From positions 1 through 8,183 of the forward strand of contig DMZB01000197.1 of assembly GCA_003482405.1 (NCBI GenBank): a stretch of 8,183 nucleotides of DNA, read 5' to 3'. Both the position numbers and the translations under genes were made by a program. Origin of the DNA: Lactobacillus sp. (GTDB lineage: Bacteria; Bacillota; Bacilli; Lactobacillales; Lactobacillaceae). A model generated the notes under the pieces. That model ran no database searches. It was not told the DNA's origin and saw only the letters and a program-made list of their open reading frames with translations. Position 1 is the first letter of the stretch. Each line of letters begins with the position of its first letter. Shown piece by piece: positions 1 to 6,075 of the stretch.

Positions 1-158
1 GTACTGGTATCCGTTTGTGGGTTCAAATCACCACTACGCAAAACAAATTCAACCAATTCACGAATACCCAGCTTAATTGTTGCCACGTCGCTCGCCTCAC
101 CTTCAACTAAAATATCTTCATCTACTTTAGCACAAGGCAACTTTAAAGCCAGCGACAT
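1..158 (-). CDS. N-terminus of a probable DinG/Rad3-family ATP-dependent DNA helicase (partial)
   Basis: An open frame starts at an ATG at 158 and runs leftward off the window edge, giving 52 complete codons. The visible protein contains the segment IKLGIRELVEFVLRSGDLNP (residues 28-47). From memory, this resembles the N-terminal part of Gram-positive DinG/Rad3-like superfamily 2 helicases that carry a PD-(D/E)XK nuclease-like domain before the helicase motifs. None of the helicase motifs (Walker A, DEAH) fall inside the window, so the assignment rests only on that N-terminal segment. The start has a modest GAGTG ribosome site about 6 bases upstream. The gene has the same orientation as the nucleoside hydrolase upstream of it, with a 72-bp gap and no convincing terminator between them, so some read-through from the transporter operon is possible. 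Functionally it looks unrelated to that operon. Confidence 0.55.
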   Translation of the reverse strand, partial: MSLALKLPCAKVDEDILVEGEASDVATIKLGIRELVEFVLRSGDLNPQTDTS

Positions 159-230
159 AATCACTCGACTAGTTTCTTTTCAATACATTAATCACACTGG
201 TCAATGGAAAGTGGGTCTAGCCTTTGTTTT

Positions 231-1166
231 TTACACAGCCTTTTCAGCAAGCTCATCAATTAAAGAAAAAAATTTTGCGTTATCGACATTCTCGACCAGC
301 GTCACTGGACGTCCGTTTTCTGATAATACAGTTCGGCCAGTCGCCGGTCCTTCCGTGATCACGTCACTGAGGACTTTACGTGTCGTCACTATCTCCGGAT
401 GTGTCACAAAGCACGTCGTTAAAACATCCCACAGAAAGTACGTTGAATTCGTGACAAAATGGCGCAGTTCAGGCACCAATGCATAACTATTACCAAGAAA
501 ATCAAAACCGACATGTTGACGTTGTTTTGCCCAGTGTTGTCGCACATCTGGCGTTAATGGAACATTATTTGTACTTTCTAGTCCGACCATATCGATTTTT
601 AGTTCACTGTTCCAAACGGTCTTAACAGCATCAGCGTCCCAAAAAGCATTCCATTCCGCTGTACCATCGGCCTCAGGTTCGTCAACGTTCCCTCTGTTTA
701 GGAAAGTCCCGCCCATCCAAATCAAACGGGAAATTTTGTGTGTTAACTCGGGATGCAAGCGAATGACTTCGCCGAGATCAGTCAACGGACCTGTAAACAA
801 TAGTGTTATCGGATCAGTCGCCGCCGTCAAAATGGAAATCAAATGTTCCACAGACGTACCCGATTGGAGGGATGTTTTTATCGGAGCATACTCATTTAAT
901 AGCGGCAGGGCCGTCATCGAAAAAGAGTCCATTCGCCACGCCGTTGGAAACGGATGTTGTGTCGCTGCTTTAGAACTGGCAACCTCCACTGATTGACCGT
1001 GCCCAAATCGATCAATGATTTTTCTGGTTGCTGCCGTCGCCGGCTCTACATAACTATCTGCTCCGACAACACCCACGCCTAGCAACTTCACATTTTTCAT
1101 TTGTAGAAGTAAAAATAGTGACGTTAAATCGTCGACACCACCATCATGATTGAAGTACAGCTCCAT
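231..1166 (-). CDS. Nucleoside hydrolase (inosine/uridine-preferring hydrolase family)
   Basis: This 311-residue protein has the usual length of the family that hydrolyses the N-glycosidic bond of ribonucleosides to free base plus ribose. The N-terminal metal-site motif is N6-H-D8-G-G-V-D12-D13, equivalent to the classic DTDPGIDD with the first Asp replaced by Asn; the catalytic Asp (D8) and the calcium ligands are kept. Other family marks are TGPLTDL at 125-131, IWMGG at 149-153, EWNAFWD at 171-177 (N173 matching the ribose-binding Asn) and W246-D247 near the C-terminus, where canonical enzymes have His-Asp. There is no signal peptide, so it is cytoplasmic. It is the last gene of the phn-like operon, 12 bp after the second permease. 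A strong AAGGAG site (1175-1180) overlaps that permease's stop codon, so the two are almost certainly co-transcribed. I infer that it processes whatever the transporter imports. The exact substrate is unknown, and Trp in place of the proton-donor His suggests it may not be inosine. Confidence 0.9.
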   Translation of the reverse strand: MELYFNHDGGVDDLTSLFLLLQMKNVKLLGVGVVGADSYVEPATAATRKIIDRFGHGQSVEVASSKAATQHPFPTAWRMDSFSMTALPLLNEYAPIKTSLQSGTSVEHLISILTAATDPITLLFTGPLTDLGEVIRLHPELTHKISRLIWMGGTFLNRGNVDEPEADGTAEWNAFWDADAVKTVWNSELKIDMVGLESTNNVPLTPDVRQHWAKQRQHVGFDFLGNSYALVPELRHFVTNSTYFLWDVLTTCFVTHPEIVTTRKVLSDVITEGPATGRTVLSENGRPVTLVENVDNAKFFSLIDELAEKAV

Positions 1167-1174
1167 CTTGTTAT

Positions 1175-1180
1175 CTCCTT
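1175..1180 (-). promoter_or_regulatory. Strong ribosome binding site of the nucleoside hydrolase
   Basis: AAGGAG sits 8 bases before the ATG at 1166. Its first two bases are part of the TAA stop codon of the upstream permease gene, a layout that favours translational coupling and supports this ATG as the true start. Confidence 0.75.
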
Positions 1181-1988
1181 AGCCCAACTGTTTACGTAGC
1201 CAGCCAGATAAATAATCAATAATTGTGACTGTCACAATTATGCCAATTAAAATGATACCAACTCGATTCCACGAGCGTGTTTGGATTGCAAACAGCAGCG
1301 GTGTACCAACCCCACCGGCACCTACCATCCCTAATATTGTCGCCGAACGAACTGAAATTTCGAATCTATATAAGCTATAAGATGCAAAGGCTGGCAAGGC
1401 TTGCGGCAGTGTTGCAAACATAAGTGCGTCAACAGCATTGCCACCGACACTGGCAATTGATTCAGATGGGCCAACATCAATTGCTTCAATTGACTCAGCA
1501 AACAATTTGCCCAGCATCCCAACAGAGTGGACGCCAAGCGCAAGGACACCTGCAAACGCACCTGGTCCAACCGCTTTGATAAACATGATGGCTAAAACAA
1601 TTTCGGGAAAGGTTCTGATGATGGCCAGCACCACACGTCCACTTGTTGATCTGACTGACAATCGACCACGCTTCGTTTTGGCCGCCCAAAATGCAAAAGG
1701 AATACTGATCAGTGCAGAAATAATTGTCCCGACAAACGCAATGGCGAGCGTTTGTAACATTACGCTAACGAGATCCTCACCGTTACCTTGATAGACGTAG
1801 TGCCAATCCGGTTTAACGATGCCCATTAAAACTGCTTTCGTCACAACTCCGGCTGAATCCTGTACTTTTGTAAAATTAATGCCAAAAATACCCCAACCGT
1901 AAACAATGACAATTAAAATCACCCAAAACCAGCGCTTTCCCAAGCGGTGCTTTTGTGACTTCAAATTAATACGTTGTGAATTGATCAT
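1179..1988 (-). CDS. phnE: PhnE-like ABC transporter permease (second copy)
   Basis: A 269-residue integral membrane protein of the phosphonate/phosphite-type permease family (MetI-like fold). The N-terminus is basic, followed by a transmembrane segment at about 20-38, then a core of several membrane spans at about 75-105, 117-160, 185-205 and 240-262. The cytoplasmic EAA-type coupling loop that contacts the ATPase lies at about 165-196, beginning ESIEAIDVGPSESIASVGG and ending LPQ. A family-typical MVGAGGVG stretch follows at 221-228. The start ATG overlaps the stop of the preceding permease by four bases (ATGA), with AGGGAG 9 bases upstream. It is similar to, but clearly diverged from, the other permease in the operon, so the pair presumably forms a heterodimeric channel. 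The phosphonate label comes from family resemblance; the substrate is not established. Confidence 0.9.
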   Translation of the reverse strand: MINSQRINLKSQKHRLGKRWFWVILIVIVYGWGIFGINFTKVQDSAGVVTKAVLMGIVKPDWHYVYQGNGEDLVSVMLQTLAIAFVGTIISALISIPFAFWAAKTKRGRLSVRSTSGRVVLAIIRTFPEIVLAIMFIKAVGPGAFAGVLALGVHSVGMLGKLFAESIEAIDVGPSESIASVGGNAVDALMFATLPQALPAFASYSLYRFEISVRSATILGMVGAGGVGTPLLFAIQTRSWNRVGIILIGIIVTVTIIDYLSGWLRKQLG

Positions 1989-2773
1989 TGAAGTCGCTCC
2001 CTTGCATAATTACTGACACCATCAATCACCAAAACGACCACTAAAATTGCTAGAATAATCACTGCGGTTTGGTCATAACGAAATTCTGATAGTGACGTCT
2101 GCAATTGTTGTCCGATACCCCCAGCCCCTAAGTATCCCAGGACTGTAGATGCGCGAACGTTGATTTCAAACGTGTAGAGGATGTAACTCACAAAGCGGCT
2201 GGCAACTTGTGGCAAAACAGCAAAGATCACCATGCTGCTACGTTTGCCTCCAGTCGTCAAAATAGCTTCCATCGGTCCATAATCGACTGTTTCAATACAC
2301 TCATAAAACAGCTTGGTAATCATTCCAAATGAAAACACAGATAGCGTCAGTACCCCGGCATATGGGCCGATACCAACAATCGCCACAAATAAGGCGGCCA
2401 ATAATAAGTCAGGTAATGTTCTGACAATGTTGAAAATAATTCGAATTGTCCCAGTCACCCATTTGTTTGGCACCACGTTACGTGCGGCAATTACGGATGC
2501 CGGAATCGCTAGTACCGTGCCAATTGTCGTTCCAATCAGTGCCATTTGAATCGTTTCCAGGATGGGCTGAACAACAAAAGGCGCCGACTTCCAATCTGGA
2601 TGCATCATTTCTTTTAAAAGTGCTAAAAATTGATCAAAATTTTGGATCAAAGCACCAATATCAAGCTTTAACAGTTGATTGCTCGCAATCAGTAGGCCCA
2701 ACAAAATGACTAAACTACCGATAAGCTTAATATGAAATTTTTGAATGACGGATTGCTTTGGTATTTGCATCAT
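1985..2773 (-). CDS. phnE: PhnE-like ABC transporter permease (first copy)
   Basis: A 262-residue permease with a membrane segment near the N-terminus (about 16-35), an extracytoplasmic stretch containing MHPDWKS (57-63), and a core of hydrophobic spans. The EAA coupling loop runs from E158 ([19 protein letters not shown]) to L187-P-Q, and GYLGAGGIG lies at 213-221. These are hallmarks of PhnE-type permeases. The gene overlaps the ATPase gene by four bases (ATGA at the junction). A second ATG follows directly at 2770; the GTGGGTG ribosome site at 2778-2784 serves the first ATG at 4 bases spacing and the second at 7, so either could be used. Together with the second permease and the ATPase it makes a complete importer core. 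Confidence 0.9.
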   Translation of the reverse strand: MMQIPKQSVIQKFHIKLIGSLVILLGLLIASNQLLKLDIGALIQNFDQFLALLKEMMHPDWKSAPFVVQPILETIQMALIGTTIGTVLAIPASVIAARNVVPNKWVTGTIRIIFNIVRTLPDLLLAALFVAIVGIGPYAGVLTLSVFSFGMITKLFYECIETVDYGPMEAILTTGGKRSSMVIFAVLPQVASRFVSYILYTFEINVRASTVLGYLGAGGIGQQLQTSLSEFRYDQTAVIILAILVVVLVIDGVSNYARERLQ

Positions 2774-3549
2774 TTTTCACCCACTGCAGATTGACCATTA
2801 TAAATGTCCGCTAACCCTTCATCCGTGACATGACTAATTGGCTCATCGTACACTAATTTTCCAGCCCGTAGTCCGACAATCCTAGTGGCATACTCTCGTG
2901 CCAGTTCGACAGAGTGCAGATTGGCGACAACCGTTTTACCGAGTTCTTGATTCATCCGTTGTAAATCATCCATCACCAGATGAGCTGTTTTTGGATCAAG
3001 AGACGCAGTTGGCTCATCTGCTAAAACAATCTTTGGATTTTGAACAAACGCTCGTGCGACTGCCACCCGTTGTTGCTGTCCACCAGATAACTGATCAACA
3101 CGTTGATAGACTTTATCTAAGAGGCCGACACGATCTAACGCTTTAAAAGCACGCTGCTTGTCGACATCTTTAAATAACCCCAAACTACTCCGCCATGTTG
3201 GGTAATAACCCAGTCGTCCCGCTAATACATTACGAAGTACCGTGGACTGTTTGACGAGGTTGAAGTTCTGAAAAATCATTGCTTCTTCTCTTCTCAAATG
3301 ACGTAGTTGGTTGCCCTTCGCGCTAGAAATAGATTGACCATCAATTTCAATTTCGCCACTTGTCACTTGATGTAAGTGATTCAGGCTACGCATCAAGGTA
3401 CTCTTCCCCGCGCCGGAAAGTCCGACGATTACCAAGAATTCGCCTTTGTTCACCGTTAAATTGATGTTTTTTAGTCCAGTCGTTCCATTATCAAACGTTT
3501 TTGAAACTTGCTTCACATTAATGATTGGCCCTGATTTTACTTCGCTCAT
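2770..3549 (-). CDS. phnC: PhnC-like ABC transporter ATP-binding protein
   Basis: This 259-residue ATPase energises the importer formed with the two permeases. All nucleotide-binding motifs are intact: Walker [10 protein letters not shown] (43-51), Q-loop Gln94 in MIFQNFNL, signature LSGGQQQR (154-161), Walker B IVLADE (174-179), D-loop SLD and switch His212. The region between Q-loop and signature ([16 protein letters not shown]) is typical of the PhnC branch. I chose the ATG at 3549 rather than the one at 3555: the ribosome site AGAGGG (3556-3561) directly abuts the first ATG but lies 6 bases before the second. The gene follows phnD after a gap of about 70 bp that contains a terminator-like hairpin, so its expression probably depends on read-through. 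Its end overlaps the first permease by four bases. Confidence 0.93.
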   Translation of the reverse strand: MSEVKSGPIINVKQVSKTFDNGTTGLKNINLTVNKGEFLVIVGLSGAGKSTLMRSLNHLHQVTSGEIEIDGQSISSAKGNQLRHLRREEAMIFQNFNLVKQSTVLRNVLAGRLGYYPTWRSSLGLFKDVDKQRAFKALDRVGLLDKVYQRVDQLSGGQQQRVAVARAFVQNPKIVLADEPTASLDPKTAHLVMDDLQRMNQELGKTVVANLHSVELAREYATRIVGLRAGKLVYDEPISHVTDEGLADIYNGQSAVGEK

Positions 3550-3555
3550 AAACAT

Positions 3556-3561
3556 CCCTCT
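3556..3561 (-). promoter_or_regulatory. Ribosome binding site that decides the phnC start
   Basis: AGAGGG touches the ATG at 3555 with no spacer, too close for initiation, but has a 6-base spacing to the in-frame ATG at 3549. The shorter protein, starting MSEVKSGP, is therefore preferred. Confidence 0.65.
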
Positions 3562-3563
3562 TC

Positions 3564-3602
3564 AAAAAAATAAAGTGAGCGAAGACTGCTCCGTTCACTT
3601 TA
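3564..3602 (-). terminator. Intercistronic intrinsic-terminator-like hairpin between phnD and phnC
   Basis: Read on the minus strand, an 8-bp perfect outer stem (TAAAGTGA with TCACTTTA) is followed inward by one A-C mismatch, then a 5-bp stem (CGGAG with CTTCG, including one G-U pair) and a 4-base CAGT loop. Directly after the stem comes a run of seven T residues (3564-3570). This is the classic shape of a Rho-independent terminator. It lies 19 bases after the phnD stop codon and upstream of the phnC ribosome site. It would end most transcripts after phnD and let a fraction continue, and it may also protect the 3' end of the phnD message. On the plus strand there is no following U tract, so it acts leftward only. 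Confidence 0.75.
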
Positions 3603-3621
3603 CCCTATCTCTTAAGACAAT

Positions 3622-4557
3622 CTATTCAGCATCCTTAACGACTTTGTCATACTTACGAACGATGTTAAACGTGCTGTCCTTAGCTGGCGTGTAGCCTTCA
3701 TGACTATAAACAGACTTAATGATTTTGTGACCGTTTTTGGATTTTCCAATCTTGATAAACGCCTTCGAAATCTTTTTCTGCCATTTAGGACTCATATCGC
3801 CACGAACAGAAATCGTGTCGTTAGGAATTTTGCTGGTTAAGTACAGCGGCTTAGTCGTTTGGAAAACGTCTTTGACATCCTTTTGTACTAGCTGACGAGC
3901 GTCTGCGAAAATAAAGGCAGCGTCTGTATTACCGTTAATAACGGACATCACACCTTGGTCATGACCAGTCACCGTCACAGTCTTGATATTATCTTTTTTG
4001 ATGTTGATACCATGCTTTGCTAGATCTGCAACTGGGAAAACATAACCAGAGGTAGAAGTTGTATCTTGAACCGCAATCTTTTTACCCTTTAAATCCTTGA
4101 GGCTCTTGATGCCACTATCCTTCTTGACTAAGATCATTGATCGATAGTAGTTCACCAACTTTTTATTGTTTTTACCACTTGGTTCATCCACACCATAACG
4201 AAGCGCCTGTAGTAATACTTTGGCATGATTCATCTTATGAGCTTGGACGTATCCATCAGGAGGCAGGAAACCCACATCAACTTTCTTAGACCCCATTGCC
4301 TCAACAATGGTGTTATAGTTCGTTGATACACTCACCTTAACTGGAATGTGAAGCTGCTTTTGTAGCAAGCCTTCCAGTGGTTTGGCCTTAGCTTCAATGG
4401 AACTAGCGTTTGAAGATGGTACAAACTGAACGGTCAAAGACTTTGGTGTATATGTAGATTTTGCGGCTGCAGAAGTCGTGTGACCAAACGTCAATAACGC
4501 AGCAGCTGCCAGTGCTCCAGTCAAGCCAACTAACACGCGTTTTAAATTACGATGCAT
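3622..4557 (-). CDS. phnD: PhnD-like substrate-binding protein of the ABC importer (secreted, not a lipoprotein)
   Basis: A 311-residue extracytoplasmic solute-binding protein. Residues 1-33 form an export signal: basic MHRNLKR, a hydrophobic stretch to about 24, then TTSAAAKS, a good signal peptidase I site. There is no cysteine in the whole protein, so the lipid anchor normal for Gram-positive binding proteins is impossible. Two lobes follow. Family motifs are FVPS (45-48), VDVGFLPPDGYV (93-104), the ligand-loop TSTSGYVFP (167-175), GHDQGVMSVINGNTDAAF (198-215) and IPNDTISV (244-251), all typical of the phosphonate/phosphite/P37 family. Members of that family bind 2-aminoethylphosphonate, phosphite or, for mycoplasma P37, thiamine pyrophosphate, so family membership does not settle the ligand. 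It is the first gene of the operon, with GAGGGGG 10 bases before the ATG. A terminator-like hairpin after it suggests it is expressed more than the membrane genes. Confidence 0.9.
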   Translation of the reverse strand: MHRNLKRVLVGLTGALAAAALLTFGHTTSAAAKSTYTPKSLTVQFVPSSNASSIEAKAKPLEGLLQKQLHIPVKVSVSTNYNTIVEAMGSKKVDVGFLPPDGYVQAHKMNHAKVLLQALRYGVDEPSGKNNKKLVNYYRSMILVKKDSGIKSLKDLKGKKIAVQDTTSTSGYVFPVADLAKHGINIKKDNIKTVTVTGHDQGVMSVINGNTDAAFIFADARQLVQKDVKDVFQTTKPLYLTSKIPNDTISVRGDMSPKWQKKISKAFIKIGKSKNGHKIIKSVYSHEGYTPAKDSTFNIVRKYDKVVKDAE

Positions 4558-4604
4558 TAGTGTGAATCCCCCTCATAAAGTTTGGTTGTTTAAGTACAAA
4601 CGCA

Positions 4605-4634
4605 ATTGTAAACGACATTTTCATGACAAATCAA
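4605..4634 (-). promoter_or_regulatory. Probable promoter of the phnD operon
   Basis: On the minus strand a -35 box TTGATT (4629-4634) and a -10 box TACAAT (4605-4610, five of six consensus bases) are separated by 18 bp. Transcription would begin near 4598, giving a leader of about 40 bases with no room for a riboswitch. Confidence 0.55.
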
Positions 4635-4670
4635 CAAAATTCACGAACTTCTCATACATAAATTTGTTTA

Positions 4671-4684
4671 TAATACGGGTATTA
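4671..4684. promoter_or_regulatory. Operator-like palindrome 1
   Basis: TAATACGGGTATTA is a perfect inverted repeat with 6-bp arms around a 2-bp centre. It overlaps a plus-strand TATAAT (4669-4674) that lacks a good -35, and lies about 37 bp upstream of the phnD -35 box. Its core ACGGGTAT recurs in inverted orientation at 4767-4774. The regulator is unknown. Confidence 0.4.
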
Positions 4685-4761
4685 ATGCAAATTAAAAAAA
4701 TAATATTTGTTTAATCGTTTTACTTGCCGTTTCTCCGAACTTTCTAAAAAAGCAAATTCAG

Positions 4762-4789
4762 TTTACATACCCGTGTAAGGAAATATTCT
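4762..4789 (+). promoter_or_regulatory. Candidate promoter of the dispersin-ica operon
   Basis: TTTACA (4762-4767, five of six consensus) and TATTCT (4784-4789, four of six) are 16 bp apart on the plus strand. A start near 4796 would give a leader of about 105 bases. A weaker alternative is TTGCTT (4800-4805) with GATAAA (4823-4828) at 17 bp. Confidence 0.35.
4763..4778. promoter_or_regulatory. Operator-like dyad 2, overlapping the -35 of the rightward promoter
   Basis: TTACA and TGTAA form 5-bp inverted arms around the 6-bp centre TACCCG. Read on the minus strand it contains the same ACGGGTAT core as palindrome 1, with similarly placed AT-rich flanks. Its left arm is part of the candidate -35 box TTTACA, so a protein bound here would be expected to block rightward transcription. 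Confidence 0.4.
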
Positions 4790-4810
4790 ACGTGAGAGTT
4801 TGCTTAGAAA

Positions 4811-4888
4811 ATGACCAAATTCGATAAAGCTTCGTCATTGTTCGAAAATTTTATGATGTCCTGCTGTATGATGTTAAGCGACGCCTAA
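4811..4888 (+). CDS. Possible 25-residue leader peptide upstream of the GH20 gene
   Basis: An ATG-started frame encodes MTKFDKASSLFENF followed by a Met/Cys-rich tail MMSCCMMLSDA and a TAA. That stop overlaps the AAGGGGG ribosome site (4887-4893) of the GH20 gene by two bases, which would suit translational coupling. The only ribosome-site candidate is GAGAG at 4794-4798, 12 bases before the ATG, which is weak and far. I recognise no family. It may equally be a chance frame in an untranslated leader. Confidence 0.2.
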   Translation: MTKFDKASSLFENFMMSCCMMLSDA

Positions 4889-4901
4889 GGGGGCTTTTCA
4901 T

Positions 4902-6044
4902 ATGAAAATGTGGCGAATCACATTGCTTATCCTGGTAACGGTAGCCTCAATCTGTCTAGGACCGCAGACGATATCTGCTTCTGCTGCAGCCCAGCAAAAC
5001 GGCCAGTTCAACGGACTTACGTTGGATGTAGCACGCCGCTACTATCAACCGGCCAGCATTGAAAAATTCATTACTGAAGTGGCCGCAAACCATGGTCAGT
5101 TTTTGCAATTACACCTAAGCGACTCACAGTCGTTTGCAATTGAAAACAACACGGTTGGTCAAACATTGGCAAACGCTACGCAAACTAACGGCGAGTGGCG
5201 CAATAACACCACGCACCAGGCCTTTTACAGTAAGGACCAGATTGCATCACTCGTCACGTTTGCCAAACAAAAGCACGTCACTCTAATTCCTGAGATCGAC
5301 ACCCCGGCACACATCAATGGTCTCGTAAAGACGATGCGGGCAGCTCACCAAACACAGTTGATCACACAGCTTACGTACAACAATAAAGGCTATGGACGAG
5401 AATTTCGGTTAACCACTGCCAGCATAAAGTTCGTTGAGCAACTGGATAACGAGGTTGCTCAGTCATTTACTGGCCAGCAACAGATGCGCTTTCACCTTGG
5501 TGGCGACGAGTTTACCGACCGAACCACAGTTAATAAGCCTTATATCACCTATCTCAATGCGCTCGCCAAAAACATCCAATCTCAAGGTTTCATCGCTGAG
5601 GCTTGGAACGACGGGTTTATGAGCCGCGCACTCAATCAATACAACAAGCACATTCAGGTGACTTACTGGAACTGGACCGCTGACGAAAAGGGTGCCCCTG
5701 GCAAACAACGACAGAAGACCTGGGCAACCATGCCCGAACTGATTCGTCACGGTTACCGAGTTTTGAACTATAACGACTATTATTTATATTTCAATTTGTC
5801 CAAGAAAAACATCAAACAAAATAACGTGTCTTATATGACATCGGATATGAGGAAAAATTGGGATCCAACAATTTGGGATAATGATAACGACTCAAGTTTA
5901 AACAGCCTACACAATATTGTTGGCAGTAGTATCTCCATTTGGGCAGACAAAGGTACTCATGGCACCTTGAACGATGAACAAATATTCAAAGCTTCAAAAA
6001 CATTTATCAAGCAATTTCTAACACTCGCTCGACAACCGATTTAA
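4902..6044 (+). CDS. Secreted dispersin B-like GH20 beta-N-acetylglucosaminidase (PNAG hydrolase)
   Basis: A 380-residue protein with a signal peptide (1-30, hydrophobic to about 20, then SASAAA before QQ) and a single GH20 TIM-barrel domain, the same compact architecture and size as dispersin B of Aggregatibacter. Shared blocks are GLTLDVARRYY (38-48), LQLHLSD (68-74), LIPEIDTPAH (128-137), FHLGGDEF (197-204), EAWNDG (233-238), VTYWNW (253-258), RVLNYNDYYLY (286-296), KNWD (318-321) and SSISIWAD (342-349). D202-E203 is the catalytic pair for substrate-assisted hydrolysis: Asp positions the 2-acetamido group and Glu is the acid/base. R45, D74, H137, W235, W256 and W347 match the dispersin substrate pocket as I remember it. 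The ribosome site AAGGGGG lies 8 bases before the ATG. It is the first gene of the ica-like operon, 31 bp before icaA, so the natural substrate is most likely the poly-beta-1,6-GlcNAc made by its neighbours. Chitobiose or muropeptide hydrolysis is less likely given the lack of extra domains. Confidence 0.9.
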   Translation: MKMWRITLLILVTVASICLGPQTISASAAAQQNGQFNGLTLDVARRYYQPASIEKFITEVAANHGQFLQLHLSDSQSFAIENNTVGQTLANATQTNGEWRNNTTHQAFYSKDQIASLVTFAKQKHVTLIPEIDTPAHINGLVKTMRAAHQTQLITQLTYNNKGYGREFRLTTASIKFVEQLDNEVAQSFTGQQQMRFHLGGDEFTDRTTVNKPYITYLNALAKNIQSQGFIAEAWNDGFMSRALNQYNKHIQVTYWNWTADEKGAPGKQRQKTWATMPELIRHGYRVLNYNDYYLYFNLSKKNIKQNNVSYMTSDMRKNWDPTIWDNDNDSSLNSLHNIVGSSISIWADKGTHGTLNDEQIFKASKTFIKQFLTLARQPI

Positions 6045-6075
6045 TCAAAATCGTCAACAACATCTGGGGAATATT

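Larger units (their letters stand above)
4558..4901. other. Divergent control region between the phn-like and dispersin/ica operons
   Basis: This 344-bp AT-rich stretch carries no sizeable gene. It holds the phnD promoter (4605-4634), a palindrome (4671-4684), a second related dyad (4763-4778) overlapping a candidate rightward promoter (4762-4789), an interrupted inverted repeat (4741-4810) and a possible short leader ORF (4811-4888). I recognise no riboswitch or tRNA-like structure in it. Confidence 0.7.

Noticed and set aside
159..230. Promoter for the helicase gene (TTGACC with TATTGA) and a terminator after the nucleoside hydrolase
   Set aside because: The boxes are only 13 bp apart, and I found no stem followed by a U tract on the minus strand in this gap.
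4570..4634. Pho-box-like TTTACA repeats near the phnD promoter
   Set aside because: Only one good repeat is present; the expected regularly spaced direct repeats are missing, so phosphate control cannot be supported.
4669..4674. Perfect TATAAT on the plus strand as the main rightward promoter
   Set aside because: No -35 element lies 15-19 bp upstream and there is no proper extended -10, and it would give a leader of over 200 bases. Kept only as context for the overlapping palindrome.
4838..4857. CodY-like box around TTCGAAAATTT upstream of the GH20 gene
   Set aside because: The match to the CodY consensus lacks the base between the two half-sites and the left arm is poor, so it is within chance for AT-rich DNA.
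4852..4872. Two TATGAT -10-like boxes (4852-4857 and 4867-4872) as promoters of the GH20 gene
   Set aside because: Neither has a recognisable -35 box at 16-18 bp; the TTGTTC at 4838 is at the wrong distance from both.
4944..4965. Cysteine 18 of the GH20 signal peptide as a lipobox
   Set aside because: The preceding residues are ASI with Ile at -1, not allowed in a lipobox, and the hydrophobic stretch ends in a normal signal peptidase I site further on.
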